A stretch of 64,000 nt of DNA from Acidobacteriaceae bacterium (GCA_003134435.1 PLBE01000053.1:36672-100671), one strand, 5' to 3'. Counted from the first letter of the stretch, positions 1 through 8,362 are shown. Translations and numbers: made by a program. The notes: generated by a model from the sequence alone, not told the origin.

Positions 1-405
1 CGCTTCCAGCGCATCCACCAGCAGGCTGGCCTTGTTGCGGCCGCCGCTTTTTTCTTCGCCGCGGCCGAGGCCGATATAAAGACCAATCTGAAGTTGCTCG
101 GCTACGCGCAGCAAATGCCGTTGCCCCACCAGATGCGCGCGAAGTTTGGAAAGATGGCCTTCCTGGAATTCGGGGAAGCGATGAAACAGCGTCTCACTGG
201 TGGCCAGCCCGAGCACCGCGTCTCCCAGAAACTCGAGCATCTCGTTATCGCCCATCGACGGACCGCTGGCCGACAAACCGCCTGCGCCCAGCGCCTCCGC
301 CTCGCGCGCTTGCGAGCTGTGGGTAAGCGCCTGCTCGAGCAACTCGGGGCGGTGAAAGTGGTGACCCAGGCTTTCTTCCAGCGCCATGATTTCACGTGAC
401 TTCAT
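1..405 (-). CDS. rnc: Ribonuclease III, N-terminal part (runs off the window)
   Basis: Reading the complement from ATG at 405 gives 135 codons open to the window edge. The translation contains the RNase III signature DNEMLEFLGDAVLG at about residues 55-68, followed by FPEFQEGHLSKLRAHLVG and LYIGLGRGEEKSGGRNK, all typical of the endonuclease domain. The acidic residues E and D of the signature bind Mg2+ in this family. The enzyme cleaves double-stranded RNA in rRNA and mRNA maturation. A second in-frame ATG lies six codons downstream (MALEESLGH) and could be the true start. The C-terminal dsRNA-binding domain lies outside the window. The family call is firm; the exact start is not. Confidence 0.93.
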   Translation of the reverse strand, partial: MKSREIMALEESLGHHFHRPELLEQALTHSSQAREAEALGAGGLSASGPSMGDNEMLEFLGDAVLGLATSETLFHRFPEFQEGHLSKLRAHLVGQRHLLRVAEQLQIGLYIGLGRGEEKSGGRNKASLLVDALEA

Positions 406-602
406 TCGGCGGCGCGGCTTCCCGCGTTTGCACTTGCTTGAAGAACGTCGAGGCTCCGCTGCGAAAAAAGAAATGACATGAGCGCGTTCGTGCCACTTCC
501 ACTGAGACCGCATTCCTGCTTTAGCGCTGGTGGCGTGCGCTTACTCTCTCGACGAATGGTTCCACCTTTCGCAACGAGGTCAGCCTCGCTCCCCACCCAA
601 TC

Positions 603-1469
603 TTAATTTTTCGGAGGCGCCTGGGGCGGAGCCGGAACCGCCGCTCCAGTGAGCTGCTGCAGGCGCTCGCGCTCGCGTCGAGCCGGGGTCCCAATCGGAG
701 TATTGTCCTGCGTCATATCCACCGCGCGGTTCGCCGCCTTCAGCGCCTCCGGATATTTCTGCTGCTTATCGAGTGCCAGCGCCAGGCGGAGAATTACTAC
801 CGGGTCGGGATTGCTGGGGAAGGCGTCGATCGATTTCTGCAGGTAATCCTGGGCCACGGGAAAATTCTCTTTCTTGAATTCGATGGTACCGAGAATCGAA
901 TACGCGTTGGAGCGCAGCAGTGCTTTGTAAGCGTCGATCTTGTCCTGCGGCGTCCCCGCCGGCACTTGGACGTCGGTGTCCACGGTCTGGGTGGCCTTCA
1001 GCGCCATCGACGTGCCTTCCGCGTAGCGCTGATCCTTATCGATATCGGTTTCGCGCGTCCGCTCCGCAATCACTTCGGCTACGATCACCAGAGCTTCGGG
1101 GTCGTCCGCGTCAAAGCTCAGAACCTTCCGGCCCATGGCCTCGGTCTTATCCGGGCTGTTGGCATTCTGATAGAGGCGCATCGCGTTCTTGTACAGCAAA
1201 ACGCGAAGCTCGCTGTCAGGGAACTTGGTGGCAAAATCGTCAGAAGCTTTCTCCAGCGCCGCTGCATCGGTACTGGCCGACGCCGCTTTGTAGGCATCGA
1301 ACTCGGGCTGGGTCTTGGCTTGTGGCGGACGCTTCGCCGCTGGTGCAGTCGTCGCACCCGCTGCCGGCGCTGTTTGGCCCGCTGCCGGCGCACTCTGCGC
1401 CGCCGCCCAAACCGCGACACTTGTGATTCCGAGACTCAGTATCGCAAGAATGACTGCTGCTCGTTTCAT
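603..1469 (-). CDS. Secreted tetratricopeptide-repeat protein
   Basis: The 288-residue protein starts with a clear signal peptide (MKRAAVILAILSLGITSVAV, then Ala-rich cleavage region). An Ala/Pro-rich linker follows, then helical repeats of TPR type; the best unit is near residues 230-265 (ENFPVAQDYLQKSIDAFPSN and the following KYPEALKAANRAVD). The reading frame is open upstream to 1571, but the ATG at 1469 has GGGAGA about 5 nt ahead and directly begins the signal peptide, so I chose it. The next gene on the same strand is another secreted TPR-containing protein. A role in envelope protein assembly is plausible but cannot be read from the sequence. Confidence 0.75.
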   Translation of the reverse strand: MKRAAVILAILSLGITSVAVWAAAQSAPAAGQTAPAAGATTAPAAKRPPQAKTQPEFDAYKAASASTDAAALEKASDDFATKFPDSELRVLLYKNAMRLYQNANSPDKTEAMGRKVLSFDADDPEALVIVAEVIAERTRETDIDKDQRYAEGTSMALKATQTVDTDVQVPAGTPQDKIDAYKALLRSNAYSILGTIEFKKENFPVAQDYLQKSIDAFPSNPDPVVILRLALALDKQQKYPEALKAANRAVDMTQDNTPIGTPARRERERLQQLTGAAVPAPPQAPPKN

Positions 1470-1661
1470 ACTGTCTCCCATAATGCAAAATGTGGACGTC
1501 AAAAGTTTCTCACTCGGAACCCGCCGCGACCGAGTTCTCGCCTCCACGCCAGCCCTGAACCAAACAGGCAATCATAGCTCAGCCGTTTGCTTCCTGTAGC
1601 GCAGGTTCCTTGGTGGTTAGTGCTTTCGCACCCGACCGGCTACCGAAATTCCATGCCTGCA

Positions 1662-3206
1662 TCACTGCGGCTGTTTCGCTACCGGAGGCTCGTAGGCCTG
1701 CTCCAACCCGCGCCGCGCCGCCAGTTTTGCCTCCGGAAGCCCCGCTCCAGCGGCATCCAGCGCCGCCCGATACTGATCGAGCGCGGCATTCCGATTTTCC
1801 TTCAAATCAAAAATACGGCCCAGATAAATGTGAGACCACGCGATTACCTTCGGTTCGCGGGCGGTCTGCAGCGCTCGTTCAAAGTAGTCGCGCGCTCCAT
1901 CCATGTCCCGATTCATGGTGGCGATTTGCGCCAAAAGAAAGAGCGCACGCCCCGAATCTTCCCCCGGCGCCTGCTGATCGAGGGCCTGCTGCGCGAGTTT
2001 CTGCGCGCTTCCCAGATCGCCCGCCGCCATTCGGCGTTCTGCGTTCAACAACAGGACCTCATTCCGCGGACGAGCCTGCACCAGTTCCGGTGTTGCCTGC
2101 TTGGCGAACTGGAGCACTGAAACTCGCTTCCTTTCCGCGCCCACGTCAATTCGCCCGATCAGGTCCGCAAACGCGTTGCGCATACCCTCCGGATCTTTTT
2201 CGAACTTCCCCAACGCGTCATAAAAATACCGCGTCAGCACGTAGCCTTCTTTGTCCGCTTCGTCGAGCTTCGCCGTCCGCTCCGTCTCCGGCGTCCTTCG
2301 CGGGAGCGTCCGCAGTTCAATCGCCCGGATCAGGCATTCCGTGGCCAGAAGCGAAACATTATTCTTGAAAGCCTCATCCATGGGAGCGTTCTGCACCTCA
2401 TCCAGCAAGGGCTCGAGGCGCTTGAACGAGCCGAAATTCTTCATCGCCAGCGGATCCAGAAGGTAGTGGAGATAGGTATGCCGAATCTGCTGCATCTTGA
2501 TCGCCGTGCTCAAGGTTGGCGAGATCACGACATAGTATTCCGACCCATAATCGCGCGCGTTGGTCTGTCCGGGCGCGCCCATCGCTTCCAGGTAGATGGT
2601 GAACTGCCGTCCCAGGTATTCCGACGAGGCCAGCTTCAAATAGATTTCCGTATCGAACGTCATCCTCGCCAGCGGCTCGTGATAGTACTCGGTCAATTCC
2701 GTGTAGCGCTGGTGGTGCCGCTCCCAGATGGCGTGCAAGCCCAGCTTCTGGTAAAAGTCCTCCATCAGCGGCACCATGTCAGCCACAGCCTCCGCATCAG
2801 GAGGGAGTTCCGCCTCTCTCACTTTCAACCTGAAAGTCGGCGGCTCCTCCAGGTACAGCGCCAGCGATACATAATGGGAGAGGTCGTGCGCGGGATCACC
2901 ACCCTGATGACGCCGGTAGAGGGCGCACATTGGGCCAATCACATCCTGCGCCCCGACGATGCTTTCAGCGGCCTTGCCCACTTCCGAGCGGATCTGCATG
3001 CGCAGCGGGTCGGATACGCTCAATTCCTGGTCATAGCCACAGGTATTGATCGCGGTCAGCACCGTGAACAACGTCTCGCTGGTTTCCAGAGTAACCTGGG
3101 GACGATTCTGCGCCCAGCCAGATGCCCCGACCAGCACCATTGCCAGGCCGAGAGCGAACGCCGGTCGAACTCGTAGTCCCAGGAAATTCCCTCGGATCTC
3201 ACGCAT
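1662..3206 (-). CDS. Secreted protein with C-terminal TPR repeats, function unknown
   Basis: The 514-residue protein has an N-terminal hydrophobic signal segment (FALGLAMVLVGASGWAQ, about residues 17-33). The central 300 residues are alpha-helical and I do not recognise the family; they include an HERHH-like cluster (IWERHHQRYTELTEYYHEP, about residues 160-178) that could bind metal but does not match HExxH. The last 110 residues form TPR-like helices (GRALFLLAQIATMNRDMDGA; HIYLGRIFDLKENRNAALDQ). A good sigma70-type promoter lies just upstream (3223-3251). It precedes the other TPR gene on the same strand, 192 bp apart. Function is unknown; similar secreted TPR proteins are frequent in acidobacteria. 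Confidence 0.7.
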   Translation of the reverse strand: MREIRGNFLGLRVRPAFALGLAMVLVGASGWAQNRPQVTLETSETLFTVLTAINTCGYDQELSVSDPLRMQIRSEVGKAAESIVGAQDVIGPMCALYRRHQGGDPAHDLSHYVSLALYLEEPPTFRLKVREAELPPDAEAVADMVPLMEDFYQKLGLHAIWERHHQRYTELTEYYHEPLARMTFDTEIYLKLASSEYLGRQFTIYLEAMGAPGQTNARDYGSEYYVVISPTLSTAIKMQQIRHTYLHYLLDPLAMKNFGSFKRLEPLLDEVQNAPMDEAFKNNVSLLATECLIRAIELRTLPRRTPETERTAKLDEADKEGYVLTRYFYDALGKFEKDPEGMRNAFADLIGRIDVGAERKRVSVLQFAKQATPELVQARPRNEVLLLNAERRMAAGDLGSAQKLAQQALDQQAPGEDSGRALFLLAQIATMNRDMDGARDYFERALQTAREPKVIAWSHIYLGRIFDLKENRNAALDQYRAALDAAGAGLPEAKLAARRGLEQAYEPPVAKQPQ

Positions 3207-3222
3207 AGGATGAGCTAGAAGT

Positions 3223-3251
3223 AGTGTACGAACTGGTCAATTCGAGGTCAA
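3223..3251 (-). promoter_or_regulatory. Sigma70-type promoter of the secreted protein at 1662-3206
   Basis: On the minus strand TTGACC (3246-3251) is followed after exactly 17 bp by TACACT (3223-3228). The expected transcript would start about 10-17 nt before the ATG at 3206, giving a very short leader without an obvious Shine-Dalgarno sequence. Confidence 0.5.
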
Positions 3252-3297
3252 ACCTTTAGAGGACAGACATTTGGAGGTCCAACATTCGAGGACAAAT
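3244..3297. repeat. Degenerate 15-bp tandem repeat, about four units
   Basis: Units beginning GAGGTCAAAC, GAGGACAGAC, GAGGTCCAAC and GAGGACAAAT start at 3244, 3259, 3274 and 3288, a period of 14-15 bp. The first unit overlaps the -35 box of the neighbouring promoter. Other tandem arrays of 12-15 bp occur in this window. Confidence 0.55.
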
Positions 3298-3364
3298 CAG
3301 AAGAAGCATCTACACGGGGACCGTCACCCGGGATTGTCCCCCGAGCGCGATACGGAGCGTCCGC

Positions 3365-4081
3365 CTACCCTTTCACGCTGATCTTCGAAAACGACAGGAC
3401 AGCCGTCCCCGCCGTCGGTCGTCCCATTGAAAGCGCGGGACGGAACGTGGTGAAGATCAGCAGGTTTTTCAACTGCGGCAGCACTGCCTGGGCATCGTCC
3501 GGCTGCGACAGGATGCGGTAATCCTCCACGCGCCCATTGGCATCCACATAGGCTTCCACCACCAAAGCATCGTCTCCCATATTGCCCAGCGACGTGCCGA
3601 ATGCCGACTGCTCCAGTTGCGGCCCGATGTAGAGCATCAGCGGCACGTCGCTGCTTGCCCGCAGTTCCGCCGGCAAAGCAAAGAAGCCCAGCAGCAGGCC
3701 GAAAAACAATATCGCGCTCACCAGTCCCGCTGTCGCCGGAACCATGAAAGCGTTGAGCGCGTTTTCCAGCCGCACCAGTATGGCTTCAAAGCGCGGACGC
3801 CGGGTTTGCGCCGCCTCCCGTGAAATCGCAACCCGCAACTTTAACGCCAGATCCGCCGGCGCCTTTTTCGCGCCGAGACCAGCCAGCAGTTGCTGCGAAC
3901 GTTGCATCGCGGCATATTCCCGCCCACAGTCCGAGCACTCTTGCAGGTGGCGCGTCAGCGCGCGCATCTCCGACCCGCTTACCCGGCCGTCGAGATAAGG
4001 CGAGAATAACTTTCTGGTCGCAGCGCAGTTCTTTGCCGCGCCGTTCATCGCAGCGTACTTCATCGCAGCGTACTGCTTCAT
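3365..4081 (-). CDS. Anti-sigma factor: zinc-finger HC2, one membrane span, TonB_C-like periplasmic domain
   Basis: The 238-residue protein has the anti-sigma zinc motif H-x3-C-x2-C (HLQECSDCGREYAAM, about residues 45-59), with a further Cys near residue 19. A single membrane segment follows at about residues 115-137 (TAGLVSAILFFGLLLGFFAL). The C-terminal 70 residues (VVEAYVDANGRVEDYRILSQ ... FTTFRPA ... VLSFSKI) resemble the TonB C-terminal fold. Its ATG overlaps the stop of the upstream sigma gene (ATGA at 4078-4081), so the two are translationally coupled, the usual sigma/anti-sigma order. The first 12 residues are a short Met/Ala repeat with three candidate ATGs. It should hold the ECF sigma factor at the membrane until an envelope signal is received. 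Confidence 0.85.
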   Translation of the reverse strand: MKQYAAMKYAAMNGAAKNCAATRKLFSPYLDGRVSGSEMRALTRHLQECSDCGREYAAMQRSQQLLAGLGAKKAPADLALKLRVAISREAAQTRRPRFEAILVRLENALNAFMVPATAGLVSAILFFGLLLGFFALPAELRASSDVPLMLYIGPQLEQSAFGTSLGNMGDDALVVEAYVDANGRVEDYRILSQPDDAQAVLPQLKNLLIFTTFRPALSMGRPTAGTAVLSFSKISVKG

Positions 4082-4788
4082 GGCGTCACCTCGACCTGCC
4101 TGCCACCACGCGAACTCTTCTGCTCATCGGCAGGAGCCTGCAGGCCCAACTCCGGGCCTACTTCCCTGACATATCCCGCTAATTTCTTGCGCAGCGCGTC
4201 GCGTCCCCGCGTAATGCGTGACTTTACCGTTCCCAGAGAAATCGCCAGAACTTCCGCAATCTGCTCGTACGACATGTCTTCCAGGTCGCGCAGAATCAAA
4301 GCCGTCCGATAAGGCTCAGGCACCTGTTGCAGCGCTTGTTCCACCGCCGCTTGCACCTCGGTATGCGCAAACATTTCAAACGGAGACTCGCCCGGGTCAA
4401 CCAGTCGCTCTTCTCCGGAGTATTCGCATTCGCCCGAGCAGATAGGATCGATCGGCGTTTCCTGCGCTTTGTGCCGGAACCACCAGCGCCGCCGGTTCGC
4501 CGCCTCGTGCAGGGCGATACGATAAATCCACGTCTTCAGGCTGGACTCGCCGTGGAAATGCTTCATCCCCCGGAACACTTTCAGAAATACGTCTTGAGTC
4601 GTGTCGGCCGCGTCCGAAGGATCGTTCACAATGCGGTAGATGAGGCCGTAAATGGGCTGATGAAATTCGCCAATCAGCCACGAATACGCTTCTTCCGAAC
4701 CCGCCTTCAGGGCAGCGATGACGGCGGATTCTTCGGCTCGGGCCCCGATCGCGCTGGCTAGATCGCCCAATGTAGTAGCTCCCGCCAT
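4078..4788 (-). CDS. ECF-family RNA polymerase sigma factor
   Basis: The 236-residue protein has region 2 (EEAYSWLIGEFHQPIYGLIY, then DAADTTQDVFLKVFRGMKHF, about residues 32-76) and region 4 with a helix-turn-helix (YRTALILRDLEDMSYEQIAE, then ISLGTVKSRITRGRDALRKK, about residues 158-203). Region 3 is absent, as in ECF sigma factors. It is coupled to the anti-sigma factor gene that follows. TATAAT with adjacent GGAGG lies just upstream of the ATG (minus strand, about 4794-4810), so a short leader is likely. The roughly 45-residue loop between regions 2 and 4 contains a CSGEC pair of cysteines, which is unusual. Target genes cannot be named from the sequence. Confidence 0.93.
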   Translation of the reverse strand: MAGATTLGDLASAIGARAEESAVIAALKAGSEEAYSWLIGEFHQPIYGLIYRIVNDPSDAADTTQDVFLKVFRGMKHFHGESSLKTWIYRIALHEAANRRRWWFRHKAQETPIDPICSGECEYSGEERLVDPGESPFEMFAHTEVQAAVEQALQQVPEPYRTALILRDLEDMSYEQIAEVLAISLGTVKSRITRGRDALRKKLAGYVREVGPELGLQAPADEQKSSRGGRQVEVTP

Positions 4789-4971
4789 GACGGCGTTGCC
4801 TCCAATTATAGAGTCACACGAGCCCCAGCGGCGGGAATCTTCCCTGCCTAAGACACGACTCCCGGACGACCTTTTCCGCTTAACTATTTAGACTCCGAAG
4901 CGTCCTCCAGAGTTCCCGCGGTAAGTCCAATATTTGCAACGCTAAAACTGGGAAGCGGAAGCGGAAACCGG

Positions 4972-5080
4972 GGTGGCTCGGCGTCGGAATTAAGACGGGT
5001 TCATCTACTTCTGGAGCCAGCCTCCGCCGACGGTAGCATGATGGTGGCTCGGCGTCGGAATTAAGACGGGTTCATCTACT
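4972..5080. repeat. Two perfect 38-bp direct repeats (71-bp period) in a 370-bp intergenic region
   Basis: The 38-bp sequence beginning GGTGGCTCGGCGTCGGAATT occurs at 4972-5009 and again, identical, at 5043-5080. The 33 bp between them are GC-rich and contain the partial palindrome CCGCCGACGG. The repeats lie between the divergently read sigma gene and the ABC exporter gene. No coding potential is seen in 4789-5158. Possible roles are operator tandem sites or a duplicated intergenic repeat. Confidence 0.75.
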
Positions 5081-5158
5081 GGGAAAGACGGTTTTCGGGT
5101 AATCTTGATCGGGATGACTTTTGCGAGGTGATCCCAGTCTGTTTCCGTTGCGTCACCG

Positions 5159-7060
5159 ATGGCCTCCAATCAGGAAGAAGAAGTATTAGGGAAAGCATAC
5201 GACGGCCGCTTGATGCGCCGTTTGCTGACCTATCTGCGTCCCTACAAGTGGCACGTTGTGGTCGCGCTCGCGGCCATCATTCTGAAGTCCGTGGCCGACG
5301 TGCTCGGTCCCTTCCTCACCAAGATTGCCATCGATAAGTACCTGGCAAAAACTCCGAGCTCCCATTCCTGGATCGGCGATCGCCTGAGCCCCACTCCGTT
5401 GACCGGCATCGCGCAGATTGGCGGCCTTTACGTCGCCATTCTTATCTCCACGTTTACGCTGGAGTTCATTCAGACCTACCTGATGCAATGGACCGGCCAG
5501 AAAGTGATGTTCGATCTGCGCCGCCAGATCTTCCGCCACTTGCAGTACATGCACGTAGCGTTTTTCGACAAGCATCCGGTCGGACGGCTGGTCACCCGCG
5601 TGACCACCGACGTCGATGCCCTGAACGAAATGTTCACCGCCGGCGTGGTCTCGATTTTCGAGGATGTCTTCGTCCTCGCCGGCATCATCGGCATCATGAT
5701 GAAGATGAACTGGAAGCTGGCCCTGATCACTTTTGCCGTGCTTCCGCTCATCATTTACGCCACCCTGATTTTTCGCGACAAAGTTCGCGATTCTTACCGC
5801 CGCATTCGCACCGCCATCGCCCGCATCAATTCTTATCTGCAGGAAGCCGTGTCGGGCATGCTGGTTCTCCAGCTTTTCAACCGTGAGAAGCGCGCCTTCA
5901 ACAAGTTCTCCGAGATCAACGCTTCACACATGGAAGCCTTCAAAGACGCCATCATGGCCTACTCGGTCTATTATCCGGTGGTCGAAATCCTGTCGGCGAT
6001 TGCCATTGCCAGTATTATCTGGTGGGGCGGCAACGACGTGATCCGCGGCGTCGCCTCCATCGGCGTGCTGGTCGCCTTCATGCAGTACGCGCAGCGTTTC
6101 TTTCGTCCCATTCAGGACCTGAGCGAGAAGTACAACATCCTGCAATCGGCCATGGCCGCCGGCGAGCGCGTCTTCAAACTGCTGGATACAAAGATTGAAA
6201 TCACTTCGCCGGCGGTGACCAAACAGCCAAAGGGCCCGGGCCGTATCGAATTCGATCACGTCTGGTTCGCCTATAACGCGGCGGGGCAAGCCAGTGGAGC
6301 GACGGGCATCCCCGCCCAAAACAACCGGCTCGACTGGATTTTGCGCGATGTGAGTTTTGTCCTCGAACCCGGCGAGACCATCGCCGTCGTCGGTCACACG
6401 GGAGCCGGCAAAACCACTTTGATCTCGCTGCTGATGCGTTTCTACGACGTGCAGCGCGGGGCGATTCGCATCGACGGTGTCGATATCAAAGAGATGAATC
6501 TCGACGACCTGCGCGGCCGGTTCGGCATCGTCCTGCAGGATCCATTCCTGTTCAGCGGCACCGTAGCCGGCAACATCCGTCTGGGCACGGCCCGCATTCA
6601 GGATGCGGACGTGGAGCAGGCAGCGGAAGATGTCAACCTCGGCGACTTTATCCGAAAATTGCCCGGCGGCTTCCAGGAAGAAGTGCGCGAGCGCGGCTCG
6701 ACGCTCTCCACCGGACAAAAGCAGCTGATTAGTTTTGCCCGCGCTCTGGCGCACAATCCGAAGATTCTGATTCTTGACGAAGCGACATCCAGTGTCGACA
6801 CCGAAACCGAATTTCGCGTCCGCGACGCGCTGAACCGCATGGTGGAAGGCCGCACGGCGCTCATCATCGCGCACCGCCTCTCGACCATCCAGCGCGCCGA
6901 TAAGATCATCGTCATGCACAAAGGCCAGATCCGCGAGATGGGGACCCACCAGCAACTCCTCGCCCAGCGCGGAATTTACTACAAGTTGTATCAGCTGCAG
7001 TACAAAGATCAGGAGATCAGTGTGGCGCGGGCGCCCTCGCCCGCGAACGCCGATGACTGA
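5159..7060 (+). CDS. MsbA/LmrA-type ABC exporter, fused permease and ATPase
   Basis: The 633-residue protein has an N-terminal six-helix ABC membrane domain (about residues 30-330) and a C-terminal nucleotide-binding domain. Visible motifs are Walker A VVGHTGAGKTTL (about residue 412), the Q-loop LQDPFLFSG, the signature LSTGQKQLISFARAL, Walker B ILILDEATSSVD and the H-loop IIAHRLSTI. It is a homodimeric half-transporter that exports lipids, peptides or drugs. The neighbour is lpxB, which fits lipid A flipping, but multidrug export cannot be excluded. An insert of about 15 residues (AAGQASGATGIPAQNNRLDW) lies between the first NBD strand and Walker A. The last 13 residues (SVARAPSPANADD) are encoded by a copy of a palindromic repeat (7020-7047), so the natural C-terminus was replaced or extended. 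Confidence 0.92.
   Translation: MASNQEEEVLGKAYDGRLMRRLLTYLRPYKWHVVVALAAIILKSVADVLGPFLTKIAIDKYLAKTPSSHSWIGDRLSPTPLTGIAQIGGLYVAILISTFTLEFIQTYLMQWTGQKVMFDLRRQIFRHLQYMHVAFFDKHPVGRLVTRVTTDVDALNEMFTAGVVSIFEDVFVLAGIIGIMMKMNWKLALITFAVLPLIIYATLIFRDKVRDSYRRIRTAIARINSYLQEAVSGMLVLQLFNREKRAFNKFSEINASHMEAFKDAIMAYSVYYPVVEILSAIAIASIIWWGGNDVIRGVASIGVLVAFMQYAQRFFRPIQDLSEKYNILQSAMAAGERVFKLLDTKIEITSPAVTKQPKGPGRIEFDHVWFAYNAAGQASGATGIPAQNNRLDWILRDVSFVLEPGETIAVVGHTGAGKTTLISLLMRFYDVQRGAIRIDGVDIKEMNLDDLRGRFGIVLQDPFLFSGTVAGNIRLGTARIQDADVEQAAEDVNLGDFIRKLPGGFQEEVRERGSTLSTGQKQLISFARALAHNPKILILDEATSSVDTETEFRVRDALNRMVEGRTALIIAHRLSTIQRADKIIVMHKGQIREMGTHQQLLAQRGIYYKLYQLQYKDQEISVARAPSPANADD
7020..7047 (+). repeat. Palindromic repeat family A, copy 1, inside the 3' end of the ABC exporter gene
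   Basis: GTGTGG is followed by an 8-bp perfect stem CGCGGGCG (7026-7033), loop CCCT and CGCCCGCG (7038-7045). Copies at 23845-23864 and 45683-45702 keep the same stem and loop lengths with paired base changes. This copy is translated in frame as VARAPSPAN. Confidence 0.75.
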
Positions 7061-7082
7061 ATCGGTCCCGTGCCCGCCCCGG

Positions 7083-7088
7083 TACAAT
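7083..7088 (+). promoter_or_regulatory. TACAAT box 6 nt before the lpxB start (leaderless-type -10)
   Basis: TACAAT is followed by six bases and then GTG at 7095. The same spacing is seen ahead of the start codons at 40570, 41016 and 48758. No clear -35 hexamer is visible. A transcript starting 6-7 nt after the box would begin at the start codon. Confidence 0.45.
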
Positions 7089-7094
7089 GCAGCT

Positions 7095-8315
7095 GTGCAG
7101 ATTCTGATCTCAGCCGGCGAAGCCTCCGGTGAAATGTATGGCGCACAGTTGATGGAGTCGTTGCGCAAGTCTTTAGTCCATCCTGCCCCTGTGGTGACGG
7201 GGCTTGGCCCCGCCTCGACACAACCTGCACAGCTTGAGTTTTTCGGCGCTGGAGGAGAGCGCATGCGCGCCGCCGGCTGTGAAATCATCGTCGACGCCAA
7301 GGATCTGGCCGTTGTCGGCATCACCGAAATTCTCAGTCACCTGCCCAAAATCCTTGGCCTCTATAAGAAATTGATTCGCGCCGCCGATGAGAAACATCCG
7401 GCCCTGGCCATCGTCATCGACGCCCCAGCCTTCAACTGGCGCGTAGCGCGTCAGATGCGCCGGCGCGGCATCCCAGTCGTCTATTACGTCTGCCCGCAGT
7501 TCTGGGCGTGGCGCCAGGGACGCGTCAAGCTGCTGCGCAAGTATGTCAACCGGGCGCTGGTGATTTTCCCGTTCGAAGAGAAGTTCTATCGCGATCGCGG
7601 AGTGGAAGCGACCTTCGTCGGCCATCCCCTGGCCAATCAGCCCGCGCCGGCCGTTACGCGCGAATCCTACGCGACTCAAAACCAGCTCGATCCCGCGAAA
7701 CAGTGGATCACGATCATGCCGGGCAGCCGCCGCAAAGAAACGCGCATGAACCTGCCCACGATGCTGCTGGCGGTTGAGCGGTTGGAGATAGAGAGCCCCC
7801 ACGCGGGTTATGAATTTCTGCTTCCAGTGGCGCGCACCCTGGATGCGACGTTTCTCAGGGACTTGATCGCGACCCCGACAAAGTCGCGGCCAGCCTCGTC
7901 TTTACACCAGAAAATTCACCTGGTGCCCGACGCGTTGCCCGCACTGTATCACTCCCGCGCCGGCATCGTAGCCAGCGGCACAGCCACCGTGGAGGCGGCT
8001 CTCATGGGCGCTCCGTTTGTCATGGTGTATCGCGTATCCAGCCTGACCTATGCCTTGGGCAAGCCACGGGTCAAAGTTCCTTATTTCGCCATGGTCAACC
8101 TGATTGCCGGGGAGGAGGTTGTCCAGGAACTGGTGCAGCACAGGTTCACTGCGGAAAACATCGTTACCGAGATGAACAAGATCATCCCTGATGGCGCTCC
8201 GCGAACCCGCATGATCGAGCGCCTGGCGACGGTGAAGGCGAAAATGCAGGGGAACAGCAGTGCCGCAAATCCCCCAGAAACCGCGGCAAGGATCATCCTG
8301 AAAATGATCGGGTAA
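7095..8315 (+). CDS. lpxB: Lipid-A-disaccharide synthase
   Basis: The protein begins with the LpxB hallmark ILISAGEASGEMYGAQL, then FFGAGGERMRAAGCE, FWAWRQGRVK and FVGHPLANQ, and near the C-terminus ASGTATVEAALMGAPFVMVY. The enzyme (GT19) joins UDP-2,3-diacylglucosamine and lipid X in the cytoplasm during lipid A synthesis. The frame is open back to 7020; I chose GTG at 7095 because the family starts with M-x-ILISAGEASGE and a TACAAT box lies 6 nt upstream; ATG at 7053 is the alternative and overlaps the exporter stop. About 21 extra residues (26-46, SLVHPAPVVTGLGPASTQPA) interrupt the first helix-strand junction and contain a GC-rich inverted repeat in the DNA. At about 406 residues it is slightly longer than usual. 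Confidence 0.93.
   Translation: MQILISAGEASGEMYGAQLMESLRKSLVHPAPVVTGLGPASTQPAQLEFFGAGGERMRAAGCEIIVDAKDLAVVGITEILSHLPKILGLYKKLIRAADEKHPALAIVIDAPAFNWRVARQMRRRGIPVVYYVCPQFWAWRQGRVKLLRKYVNRALVIFPFEEKFYRDRGVEATFVGHPLANQPAPAVTRESYATQNQLDPAKQWITIMPGSRRKETRMNLPTMLLAVERLEIESPHAGYEFLLPVARTLDATFLRDLIATPTKSRPASSLHQKIHLVPDALPALYHSRAGIVASGTATVEAALMGAPFVMVYRVSSLTYALGKPRVKVPYFAMVNLIAGEEVVQELVQHRFTAENIVTEMNKIIPDGAPRTRMIERLATVKAKMQGNSSAANPPETAARIILKMIG
7170..7232 (+). repeat. Repeat-like in-frame insert within lpxB
   Basis: These 63 bp encode residues 26-46, which have no counterpart in the usual LpxB N-terminus. The DNA contains CGGGGC (7198-7203), a 3-nt spacer and GCCCCG (7207-7212), a perfect 6-bp hairpin. 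The length is a multiple of three so the enzyme frame is kept. Confidence 0.5.
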
Positions 8316-8362
8316 GCCCGGATATGGCCAGTCCAGCCAAAGACGCAGCCAAAAGATCCGCC

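Noticed and set aside
388-401. TTTCACGTGAC resembling parS inside rnc
   Set aside because: Only one half-site matches; coding constraint explains it.
402-596. 64-codon minus-strand frame just upstream of rnc
   Set aside because: Its stop overlaps the rnc ATG, but there is no ribosome-binding site, no motif and odd composition; probably chance.
5924-7324. 466-codon minus-strand frame opposite the ABC exporter and lpxB
   Set aside because: Antisense frame produced by high GC codon usage; the exporter and LpxB motifs on the plus strand are unambiguous.
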